A stretch of DNA of 64,000 nt from Muricea muricata (taxonomy: Eukaryota > Cnidaria > Anthozoa > Malacalcyonacea > Plexauridae): positions 12,640,946-12,704,945 of the forward strand of contig OY979727.1 in the NCBI GenBank assembly GCA_963855995.1, in the 5' to 3' direction. A program made the translations under genes and the position numbers. Positions 48,501-61,968 of the stretch are shown in pieces (positions within the stretch are counted from its first letter, which is position 1; each line of letters opens with the position of its first letter). The notes beneath the pieces are model-generated. The model had not been told where the DNA came from, searched no databases, and was given only the letters and a program-made list of their open reading frames with translations.

Positions 48501-51500
48501 TTTAAACTGAACACATAAATGACCACAATTCTGCAAAATACCAGAGTGTATAGAAATGCCACTTGCTCACCGTATCCCCTCTGATCCCAGCTAACCCCAT
48601 AGGTCCTGCTTCCCCTGAATCACCCTACAATCGCAAGAAAACAGCCTTGATAAGAGTTGAGAAGCGAGAGTTTATGCGAGTTCTGTTTTTCGACCGTCAC
48701 AAAAGTAGGAAAATATCTGATGTTGTTTTTGTTTAGGTGCTTACCATTGGTCCTTGTCTTCCAGGTTCTCCAGGGATGCCGGTATCACCTGTTAATCCCT
48801 GCAGAAAAAATGAAGAAATGTTGATATTGCAAGGATTACTTATATTATATACCAGCATACCTTGCGACCGGTTTCTCCCGTTGCTCCCATGGTCCCGCGA
48901 GTTCCTGGCTTGCCCTACAACAGCACCAGAAAAGCATGTTGAACGAAATTTTCAAGCAAAAAATACACAAAAAGTAAACATTTCAAATCTCTTCAATACC
49001 TGTTTTCCAGCCTCGCCTGGATCCCCTGTTATACCAGGTAATCCCAATTTACCCTAACGCAAAAGACAATAACTGAGATTTGCACTCCAGCACGTATACA
49101 TTATTATCCTAAGATATCCAGCAACAACAACTGGAGCTAAAACTCTATTATCCTTACCTGTACACCTTTCTTGCCTTTAGTCCCATGCGCCCCAGTTTCA
49201 CCCAATGGTCCCTAAAACGAACACAAATGTCAGCATTTGAATCAAAATTTTGCTATCATCCTTATTTTGTTATCAATCCAATTTAAGATCTTACCCGGTC
49301 TCCTGTTTCACCACGGGGGCCTCTTCGACCACGAAAACCTTCAACTCCCTAGAATAACACGGCCAACGCTATAGCAGACAATCAAAAAGGTCCTGAAGAG
49401 GGCCGGGGAGGTCTGAAAAACAGGCAAATCTCATTCCCCCCCCCCCAGGACCCGCAGTCAATGATCTCCAATGATAAATATGTCATCACAGAAAAAATAA
49501 AATAGAATACCTACCCTCTCACCATAAATTCCTTTGTTACCTTTCACACCATATGAACCAGGTGGACCCTATTGTGATATAACGTGTTATATTTGTTTTC
49601 AAAACATCACAAAACACGTGTAATTCAGAAATTTAGGTGCATTTACACGGAGGAAGAGTGAAATTCAAGTTTTATATGGTTCAATGAGATGTATTTAAGG
49701 TTATAATTAACTCAAAATGAAATATTATCGCGCTAAAGACTGTAATATATGGCCGAAATATCCAGTGAACTGTAATACAACTGGAACGCTAACTCAATAA
49801 AAAAGTTCAGTTAATGGCTGAAGCCAAGTTAGTTTTTCTGAGTTTTGAGACGAAATACTTAACGCCAAAGATCGGACCGTATATTAAATTGAAGCTATTA
49901 AAAAGTTACATTTCATATAAAAAATTCAAGACTTTAGACAAAAAACAAATGCCTAAAAAATACGAAAACAACTGCAATTTTGAAAAATACGGCAAATTTC
50001 CCTTCAAAGTTTAAGGTGTTTGTTTTTCACCTAAATCCCCAACATTTTTACACCAAATACAACTTTCTAATAGCTTTCATTTGATATACGGCCCATTTTG
50101 TCACGTTTAGTATTTCAACTCAAAACTCAGAAAAACTGAATCAAATTAGCTTCAATTTTCCCCCCTGACTTATCGTTCCAGTCTACTTATAGTTCAATGG
50201 AAATATCCATTGAAAAAAGAGCGCGAAAACTTCCCGCCATAATGAGAAATGCCGCGAAACATTGCTGTGGCAGCCAATCAGAAGCGTTCAAAATTTTAGC
50301 TTCTTTATCCTCCTACTATGCTTACTTTTGAATCGAGTGGATGAAGTCTTGTTGAGGGAATTTAAAGACAGAAACCGGTAAGAATTTCGTTTGAAGTTGT
50401 TGTAAAGTATGTGCTAAAGCTGCCAGAAGGGTTGCAGTTTATTAAGCGACTTTAAAATGTGTATTTTCTTAAGCGTTTCAGCACACCGGAGTCGATTAAA
50501 CGGGCTCAAAGAAATGCTTTGTATTTTTTTCAAATTGACTGGTTATAGATACTTAGAGTCGTTTGTAGTGAAAGATAACTTCTTTATGGCGAGATAAATA
50601 TCGTTTTTAGTTCTGTATAGTTTAGCTTACATAGCAAAATATATGTATGCTGATGCTGTTTTGTATCGCAAATAAACTGTTTTTAATTCCTTCGAATGTA
50701 TAAAGTACAGAGCAAATTGTAACTCTCCAAGAACAGAATACGAAAATAACTTTTCAAGAGCACAAAAACTCTAGCGGAAATTAGTCATACTCAAAATTTG
50801 TCACATAATTTCTCGTTTTTCCAATTTCTACTCGTGTTGATAAAACTCTACAGTTACACGGAAACTGTTTTATATTTCGTTTAAAATATCAGACATACCG
50901 CGGGACCAATATTCCCATAGCTGCCTTTTATTCCTTGTATGCCCGGTGGACCCTATAAAACGTGGACAAAACATTATATACTTGGAAAAACTTGGAACAA
51001 AATGACAGCAACTGATGCAATCCTAGCCTTGCCTGTTTGCCAGCAACGCCGCTCGCACCTCTGTCGCCAACGTCACCATGGTAACCCTGTGGTGGAAACA
51101 AGGAATTTCTGGTTATACCTCCACGACATGCATAGTACAGTCGCCAGATAAGCTAAGAACGAACGATCTGTTTGATCGTTTGAATAAGAACAAACAATTT
51201 GATTGGCCGTTTTTATTTCGCAACTGCATTACGCGTGTCGTGGAATTGTAACCAAAATTGGATTTTCTTCTCAAGAATTTTCATAATTCGAGAGTATTTC
51301 AGCCGATTACTTGAAATATTTGAGGAGGTTTTTGTAATATTTCCTACCTGTGGCCCTTGTTTACCAGACTTTCCTTCACCACCAAGGTCTCCTCTACCGC
51401 CCTAGATAGGACAACGATATATGATTTATGATTTATGCATGATTCATAATCTGTCATTCATGATTTATGATCTATGATTGATGATTTATGATCTATGATT

Positions 51501-54500
51501 TATTATACGTAATATAATTGAACGACGCGGTTTAATCTGATGCAGTCGAAAGCATCCTCTGACAGCCAACGTGACCAATGTCTGACCGCGAAGAACAGCT
51601 GCTATCAAAATTCCTAACATATACATTGTTGTCACCTGTTGTCCAGCTAGTCCTGGAAATCCCTTGTCACCACGAGGGCCCAAGCCACCCTAGAAAACAA
51701 TCAAACAATACCACATCCGTTACAATTTGATAAGGGGTAAAAAAAATAAATATCGGTGACGCACCTGTAACCCTATTTCTCCAGGTAAACCAGGTTCGCC
51801 AGGTTTACCGAGCGATCCCTACGATTGAATAACAACCATTAAAATTTCGTACGTTCAAGGCCCTGTCACACGGCGTAATTTTTCTTGCAACTTGCAACGC
51901 AGTTCTACTCTTAAGAGATAAGAGATGTAAATTTGTGACAAATGTTTGGTATGAAGAATATATTGGCAAACTGTGATGGAAACATGTATTTGCCAATTGT
52001 ACATCACCCAAGAGCAGAATTGCATTGCAAGTTGCAAGAAAAATCGCCCCGTGTGACAGGGCCTTTACTTTATCACGAAACAAATCAAAAATCGCTCAAC
52101 TACAGTTCTTACTTGACTTCCTCTGTATCCTTTTAAGCCCGCCAAGCCAACATCTCCTTTTAAACCCTGAATAATGAACAATATTTTAGTCTCTTTTTAA
52201 AAACTCACCAGTTGAGTTAAGCTTGTCTCGCCTCAGTTTATTTCGTCTCATCTCGTTTCGTTACTTGTGATTTTCTTCAACTTACGGAAGCTCCTTTACC
52301 ACCATTTTCGCCTGGCAATCCTACTTTTCCACGTTGTCCCTGAAAAGCGCGCATTAATTTCATTACATTTCCCCAAATTCCTAATCACCAGAATTTCAAT
52401 GAATTACTCAATAGTTAGTTACCACTTCTCCAAGAGATCCGCCAGTTCCAGGAATTCCAGCTACACCTTTCTTACCCTGTCAATAAAGATACATTTTATA
52501 CTTTCACACGTATTCGATGTTTCTAGCAAACAAGATATCGAAAGATACCTCAAAGTAACTTTGCATAGTCGGTAGTGCAGTCAAAAGAACAAAAAACCAT
52601 AGGAACTTTCGCTACTAAATATAAAACGACCACGCTTATCTCGTCTTCGCCGCGAAAGATCCTATGTTTTTGTAATATCGAGGCATACGACTACAACAAC
52701 GAAAGCGAAAACGTAATCAAACATATACAATTCACCTTTTCGCCCTTTTCCCCGGCAGCTCCGTTAGTACCAGGACGACCAGGCTGACCCTGAAAGAGAA
52801 AGACAATCTATTAGATACAGTAAACTATTGATTGGTACATTTGGGGACATTTGGAGATGGTACATTTGGGGATTTTCTCACCTTAAAACCAAATGTGCCA
52901 ATTTCTCCTCGCATGCCACGATTTCCAGGAGAACCCTGAAGATTGGATGTTAATATTTTAAAGTCATGTGTACATATTTTAAATATGTCTTTTCTTTTTC
53001 TTCCTTTGATTCCTTCTGTCTATCTATGTCTTCCACCCGTTTCTGTCACTTTTCTTTTCTTCTTCTCTTTCTTCCATCTATAACCTTCTTTATTCCTTGC
53101 TTAATTTTCGCTTTCTTCTTCTAACGCACCCAAAATCTTAGTTCCTTACTGTCCTCTTCTATCTTTCTCACTGTCTCCCATCCCAATTCTTTCCTAATTC
53201 TATCCACCCCTCCCCCATTTCTCTCTCTTACCCTTTTCTACCCCTACGCCATAGTTACTTTCCTCCTTATCTCTCTCCTACCCTTTCCTACCCCTAGGCT
53301 ATAGTTACCCCCCCCCCCCCATTTCTCTCTCTCCGACCCTTTTCTACCCCTAAGCCATAGTTACTTTCCTCCCCACAGTCGCACCTACCAAATCTCCAGC
53401 GTCACCAACTAAGCCTTTAATCCCTTTATTTCCAGGATCTCCCTTGAACCGAATAAAGATGTTTGAAATACGAAATGACATGAATAAAGAGATAAGAAAA
53501 TATCTTCCACAAAAAATGCACATCACAATTACAAAAGGTAAGTCAGTCTTACTGGGTCTCCTTTCTTTCCAACTTGACCAGTTAATCCTTTGAAACCTTT
53601 CTCACCCTAAAACAACACAACACAGTAGTAAATCTACGTGCAAAGCTCGGGCTACCATGAAATTCATCACGGAGTTATGTTGTGCGCACGAATATGGCAT
53701 CCTGGGACCTAACCTCAATCTTGGCAAAACCGCAGAATGGGCAATACCAATTATACACATTACTTGTACTAGTTTATACTCACATACACACCATCCACCC
53801 CTATTATCCCATGTTGTCCTGCAGGTCCTTCTGGTCCCTAGTGTAATGATAAAATTAAAATCTCACACGTTGGACAACGCGAGATCGCACAAACAAAATC
53901 TTGATAAAAAGTTTAACCAGTTTACCGGTTCGCCTATGTGGCCTGCATCGCCTGTTTTTCCTGCAATGCCTTTCACACCCTATGCGAAATATACACTTGA
54001 GTTCTAGCACTAAAATTATGCTAAAATTACATTGTACGGAAATTATGCTAAAATCACGTTGTACGGAAATTATGCTAAAATCACTTTGTACGGAAATTAT
54101 GCTAAAATAACTTTGTACGGAAATTATGCTAAAATCACTTTGTACGGAAATTATGCTAAAATTACTTTGTACGGAGATTATGTTAAAATCATCAAGCTGT
54201 TCTACGGTTTTTACTCACAATATCACCGGGATCACCATCCGGACCATCATCGCCGTCACTTCCAAGTTCACCAGCTAAACCTCGTTTACCAACATCACCT
54301 AGTTTACCCTATGAAACACAGCATTACTTTAAACACAGCAAGTAGTGAGATTCTTTTCTTCCACGGTTTGTGGTGTACAGTGTTTCAGCGCTCACATCAA
54401 ATATTAAACTTAACTTAATCTTGAAAAGCGTATCAAAATAATATCGCAAATTCTGCAGACGTTGACAGTGTAGGTAGTGCAGTTAATAATACACGAAAGG

Positions 54501-57500
54501 TATAGGTTCTTTGACTACATGAAACAATAAAGTGAAAATTAATCTCCACACGAAGGGCTTTCGCTGGAAACGTCGATTTTCACTTGAGCACAGAATCTGT
54601 ACCTTTTGTGTAACAAACTAATATCTTGAGCTGACGTCTCTACGGTCAGCGGTACATATAGATAGTTCACTACCTGAGGCCATATAAACAAAATTCGACA
54701 TTTCCAGCGAAGACCTTTCGTCGAGAAGTTAGTAGTATACCATCACAACGACGAAAGGCCGTCGTGAAATATCTTATGTTTTTGTGTGATAAAATAATAG
54801 CGCATCTCTTGTTAACTATGATCTGAAATGACAGAAATGATTCACACAAACACGCATCTCTACCTTATCTCCGAGGATGCCTGACGCGCCTTTCGACCCC
54901 AGCGGTCCAGAAGGGCCCTAGTAAAAACCAAAAAACGTTTTTCTCACAAAATTTTGCATGAACACAAGATTTGTGGAGGAAAATACTCACAGCAGGTCCA
55001 ACTTCACCATTGTCACCAACCATTCCGCGGGCACCTGGTCGGCCCTGAAATAAAATGTTAAGTAAGAGATAAAACATGACAAACCGATCTGTATCTGTAT
55101 TTGTGGAATTTCTGGATGAAAACGTTCGTATTCTTTCATAATCTCGAAGAAATGAATGATATTTGGTTAGAAAATTAAAACTAAATTTATGGAAACGGGA
55201 CAAAATGTTTATCCGATTTAGAGATGTTGGTTAAATATGTATTTCTTTTGTGTTTTCATTATGAAGTGTTAATGAATTTCACAAACAATGTAGAATACAC
55301 TATCCAGTATATTAGATTTCCCCAGTGCAGAAACCTCTGGTCCCTCCGCCTTCGAAAATAATCCCATCCCCATCTAAATGCAGAAAATTGTTAGGACTGA
55401 GTGACACAATGTATATAGTAAAATCATAGGTTACCTTTCCCCCGATCTTGCCTTGATCTCCCCCTACCCCTGGTTTTCCCATGTAACCCTGAAAAATGTA
55501 ACAACGATGTAAGCACAATGAGAGTCCTTCAATGGATACAACATGTTTAGTGAGGATACCTTTACACCAACTACTCCTATTTTTCCCGGTAGTCCAGCAG
55601 GTCCTCGAGGTCCCTAAACAAAAATATGCCTCAGAAAGTTGCGTTACAAAGCCTTTTACTTCTTATCGGCGAGATTTTTGAGAGGAGTATTTAGAACTTA
55701 CTCAGTATAATGAGTATGGACATATTCCAGGGAAGAACTGATTAAAATCATTTAGATCACGTTTACCTGTTCACCTTTGAATCCACCCAGACCTTGAGCT
55801 CCAGCTGGGCCTTCGGGACCCTGACAAGTTTTTAGAAGTGTATATATTAGTTATATTGTTTTGCATAAAGCCTAAGTCCTTTCACATTATGACAAATTAT
55901 TTTCGCTGGTTTTTGTAAACATAGCGTTTACTTATTGTTGCAGAGTTTTTGATTCGTATACATCTGGCATTAAAGCGATAAAACGTAGCGCAACAGATCA
56001 AAAGTTTTGTACTGGCAGGTTAGGTTTGCGCTGTACTTGTCAGTGAACTCACCGCCTCTCCAATCTCTCCAGTAGCCCCAGTCACACCTGCATCGCCCTA
56101 GAGTAGAAATAACCACGCTCAGACAAGAAAGCTTATCAAGCTTAACACTTCCCAGAACTGTCAAAACTCATCTCTATTTTCATGAAAATACAGTATTCCA
56201 TGCATCTCTCACCAACATGCCAGGATCACCAGGAAGACCAGTCTCGCCTCGGTCACCTTTCTCCCCCTCATCACCTTGCAGTCCGGAAGGTCCTTCTAAG
56301 CCATCAGCGCCCTAAATGACATAAAACGTGTCTCACAACCTGACCAAGGGGCGTCCCGGTTGATAATCGATCCAGAACCCCCTTAAATGCGTAAGATCTA
56401 TAAAACTGGTGTCTTCTAGAGGATAACCGGTTTACCCGGTAGGCAAAGCCTCACCCACCTCACTGTGAGTTGTACCCACGCATCGTTTTGTTCTCCAGAG
56501 TGCGACCCTAACCCACCCCACTCTACACAACACCAAAATACTCACGGTACTCACCGCTGTATCATAATGACATCATCGTTCCAGGACTCACTGCGTTGCC
56601 AAGTCTTGGTCTTCGTCGCAGAATTAACTGGAAAACGACAAAACTCGTTTTTAGAAAACGCACACAAAATTCCAGGAAATTCCAGGTCAAATTACGCAAA
56701 AATCCTCGCATGCTTCATTCACCAATGGCGGTAAACACTCGAGCTACGACGCAACAAGGGTTTGTGGTTTTTTCACAAATTTCAGTCGTTCCAGTTAATC
56801 CCGGCAGAACGAAGGCAAGACAATGACAACGGAGCCGTTTTGGTAAATGACACAATGAGAGGATATTTTGCACTATTTTCTCATGGGTATTAACAAAATC
56901 AGGAATATTCATGTTTTCTTCACGCCCTCGACTATATTAGAATGGATCGGCTAAGATTACTTGATTGGTGCAATGAGCTCAACGAATTTTACGACGCTAC
57001 AAGTGAGAGCTTTTTCGCAATCATTTCTCGTCAGTCGCAACATCAATTATTTACACATGAGTAAATAAGATTCTGTATGCTGGTACACCTAAGCGCACAG
57101 ATAGCGAAAGCGCTTTTGAATCATGAATTATCATGCCAAACACTGCAGTTTTGCTTCAATGCCGCGGTGTACATTTGAATTAAATCTGCGCCATCCCCTC
57201 ATGAGGGACAAAGAAACATTATTAAGTATAAATTGATTTATTAATGTAAAACCTGCACATACAAAGGAACCTCGACGACCATCCATCGCTTTCTCTCCAC
57301 GATCGCCCTGCTCTCCCTAAAACAAACATATATGCTCATGATCTCTAAGATTACAACACAATAGTGACGGCACAGTACTCTACATCACATCACATCATAC
57401 CATACCATACCATACCATACCATACCATACCATACCAAACGATACCATACAACACGACAGCATACCACATTGTACCATACCAGACAGCACCAGACCATGC

Positions 57501-60500
57501 CACACCATAACACAACACACTGCACTATACCATACCATACCATACCATACCATACCATACCATACCATACCATACCATACCATACCATACCATACCATAC
57601 CATACCATACCATACCATACCATACCATACCATACCATACCATACCATACCATACCATACCATACCATACCATACCATACCATACCATACCATACCATAC
57701 CATACCATACCATACCAAACTAAACTATACCATAACATACCATACCAAACTAAACCCCACCACACCACACCACACCACACTATACCACACCACGCCACGC
57801 CACACCACACCACACCACACCACACCATACCATGCCAAAATTAAACGCTCATACCTTCTTTCCCTGTCCTCCTCGATTTCCACGAGAACCGGGAACACCT
57901 GGCAAGCCCTGGAAATTAAAAAAGATAAAATTGATAAAAAGTTAAATTGAAAACTTTTATCAGCACTCAAGAAACCTTTCTGTGAAAATACAATGCCTTA
58001 CTTTCTCTCCATCTTCCCCAATTCCTCCTTGAGGACCCATATCACCCATAGGACCCTACAAAACAGCCAATACGCTCAAGATGACTGCACTTTTCAAATC
58101 TTTGTTTTAATAACTCGGTGGTAAATGCATCCATGGTTATCCACAAAACATGACTTACATCTTTCCCAATATCACCCATTGGCCCAGATTTTCCCGATAA
58201 TCCTGTGTTACCCTGTAGAAAATATCTAAATCAACTTTACTTCGCACTAAGCCCGAAATTCTTGTGACCACATGATCGCAATAAAATCATGGCATCATGA
58301 AATCAAAACTTTCACCAATACGAAACATCTTGTTTTACCCACCTTGCTCCCGGCTTCTCCTTGCTTTCCCTTCAGCCCCTCCACGCCCTTGCTGCCCTGA
58401 GAGGAAAACCTGATGTTACGACAATCTCTTTATCGCCATTTCAACTACATTGAGAACACTTCAAATACTTTAATAATACCTTTACACCTTTAAGACCTCT
58501 TACGCCTTCTTCGCCACCATGACCCTATAAAGGAACAAGCTTGTTATATAGGGAGCCTTGACAACCTTATCTATGTACAAGGGTAAATAAAAATCAGCAA
58601 AATCCATGCAATAAGCTTGTTGCTGTTCCTAAACCTTCTTAATATTGAATGTAAACAATTTGATGGAAATCTCTCTACCAAGTTGTTAAGAAGTGATCAA
58701 TCACCACAATTATTCCAATTTTAAATTAACGTTGCCCGTGTAGGTAGTGCAGTAAAAAATACGCGTCTACTAACTTCGGGTGGTGAAAGAACCAATGGCT
58801 TTCGTATCATTCTGATTTTACCTTTTTTCCTCGCTCTCCGATGTTTCCTTCTTCTCCAACAAGACCACGGCCTCCCTAAAACGGTAACAATTCTTTCATT
58901 ATGAATCCTATTTAACAATTAGATTACGAGCTCGAGATTTCTATGCGGTGATAGTTGATGAGGGCGAAGCCCGATTTTGATTTTTAAGCAATTTTTTTAA
59001 AAGAAATCTCTATAGGAAGGTGATTGTTTCGCTACTCGCTATCTATCGAGGAATAGATAGCGAGTAGAGTAACCAATCAAATTACAGCATTTGCAATAGT
59101 ATACTAGTATGATTCTAGTAATTACAATTATAGTTCGATGAAGTCGCGGTTAAGCGCTACTTACTGTAAGGTACCCGCCCAGGCAATATTTCCGCTGAAA
59201 ACAGCTCAAGATTAAACTGCCACAGTTTGATTGCTTTCTTTGCTAAATGTAACATAGCTGCTTATATTGTCATGTACTGTAAATGTATGACGTCAAAAAA
59301 TAAAATTTTATCTCAATTCATGGTTAATTGGAGGTTAATTATCTAAGAATTGAGAGAATATTTGAGTGGCAGTGTATTATGAACTGTTATCAGCACAAAT
59401 TTGCCAGCATTTGATGTGGCAGTGTATTATGAACTGTTATCAGCACAAATATTGCCTGGGCGGGTACCTTAAAAGAAAAGGTAGATGGTGAAGTACACGA
59501 CCGGTGAGTGTTTTCACTAAAACTGAAGCATACTTACAAGAGATCCAGATATACCAGGCACCCCGGGAGGTCCAAGGCCGCCCTGAAATAAATGTATAAC
59601 TGTTTTGTACCATTTTGTACCATTGCTAATGATAGTTGGTCAAAACCAGCGTTGGTTCACATCATAATACTTTGTATTATCAAAGTACAGGTCAAAGGGT
59701 TTGCAATACGATGAAAGCCTTTCAAATACGATGTTTACAAGCATTGATCACAAGACGATCACAAGAAATTTGAGCACGTCAAGCGTTTAATGTGCTACAT
59801 ACCTGTTTACCTGGTGCGCCAAAAAGGCCGTGATGACCACGTTCTCCGTGAAGCCCCTGGAAAAAAATTTGAACCATTAAAAAAAGAACAATTACACAAG
59901 ACTTCAAGCTTGATTACCCGAGCCTGTTTACTCTTTTTTTTGTATTGCATTGTTTAGCTCGTGCTTCGAGGCTTTCATTGGTATGTAACACATTCATTCG
60001 TTAATTTATTTACTTTGGCATTGCTGTCATTTTGTTAGTTGTCCTTGAATTCTAGAGCAATTGGTTGCAACTTAAGAATAAGACTTCACTGCAAACTCCA
60101 GATTGTAATAAGACTTCAGATGTCAAACTCCATTAACTCCTGGGCATTATAACATGACGCTTAGGGCCTCAACATGCCTGAGATTATAAAAAAATTCTAT
60201 TCTGTTTTAGCAAGATTGAATAACGTTCAGTATAGTCTTACCCTGTTGCCCTTCCTTCCAGTGCGGCCATAAGCTCCGTCTGGTCCCTAAAACAATAGTT
60301 AAAACATCAGATATGTAAATACACATATTCTTCCATTTCTTTCAAAGCCATTTTCTCATTCATTCATTAACTGTATTTAAAAAAGGAACCACATAACGCT
60401 TACCGCTTTACCATCTGGCCCTGGCGTTCCACGATATCCGGTCTCTCCCGGTTCTCCCTGATAAAGAAAACACTAAGTATTGGACAGTCTTTATTTCAAG

Positions 60501-61876
60501 CTAGTTATCCAGAGATTTCCCTTTGCAACTCTCATCAACCCTCATGCAGACTCTAAGTATCCAGAGATTTCCCTTTGCAACTCTCATCAACCTTCGTGCA
60601 AACTGTAGGTATCCAGAGATTTCCCTTTGCAAATCTCATCAACCCTCGTGCAAACTCTAGTTACCCAGAGATTTCCCTTTGCAAATCTCATCAACCCTCG
60701 TTCAAACTCTAGGTATCCAGAGATTTACCTTTGCAACTCTCAACAACCCTTGTGCAAACTCTAGGTATCCAGAGATTTCCCTTTGCAACTCTCATCAACC
60801 CTCGTGCAAACTCTAAGTATCCAGAGATTTCCCTTTGCAACTCTCATCAACCCTCATGCAAACTGTAGGTATCCAGAGATTTCCCTTTGCAACTCTCAAC
60901 CCTTATGCAAACTCTAGGTATCCAGAGATTTCCCTTTGCAACTCTCATCAACCTTCGTGCAAACTGTAGGTATCCAGAGATTTCCCTTTGCAACTTTAAT
61001 CAACCCTCGTGAAAACTCTAGGTAACCAACTCTGATTTTAAAACTTGTACTCGTTTGACAGAAGCATAAAAAAGCAAATTGTCATTTAATCAAGTCTTGA
61101 TTTACAAACTTATTCAATGGAGTCTTAAAACACATTGATTTACTGTAACTTACCCTTAAACCAGGGACGCCTTCTATTCCCCTCATTCCTCTTGGACCCT
61201 GCAAAATGTTAACAGGTATTTCTTCAAACAATCCATGGAACATACTACATAATACCATGCATATGGCAGAGGGTGAATGTGTCTTAATCTCAACAGGAAA
61301 TCATACACATTGTCAGTTTCCTGTGTAGGCACACAATTTGATTCAAAGGTTCGATTCCTTCCGGAGGATCTAAAATTTTAAATCAAACTTGTTCTTGGCG
61401 AATGATATCTCCAATTAAGATTAATACATGCTTACTCTCGAGCATTTATCCAACATTGATTAAAGTACCACAAAAACATAATTAATTTACTCTCAACCTA
61501 CCAAATAACCTTTGGCACCTTCAATACCTTTCACCCCGGGCGGTCCCTACCAAATGATGTCAAACGTTAGTCAAACTCTCTCATATTAACACATCCATAA
61601 TGTTTCCATTGTACTTACAGTTTTTCCAGGCTTTCCCATATCGCCTCTATCCCCTTGAGGACCAAGCTGTCCCTGGAAATTGTGAGATATAACGGATTGC
61701 TTATAAACATCCCTAAAATATCTTCTCTACAGGATAATAGAGATTTTTGGTTATTTAACTCATCCAGTCATCTTTGATATACAGTATCTATATCAGTGAC
61801 CCTACCGTTTTTCCAGGCTTTCCCGTCATTCCTTTCGGCCCTTCTTCACCTTCCCAACCCTTAACGAAAATAATGG

Positions 61877-61968
<92 letters not shown>

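Noticed and set aside
57385..57844. MVWYG and HTIPY repeat proteins on both strands
   Set aside because: Direct translation of a CCATA microsatellite in a collagen intron.
61349..61370. Possible tRNA (GGTTCGATTCC box)
   Set aside because: The T-arm stem does not pair well and no A-box, anticodon arm or acceptor stem was found at the right distance.
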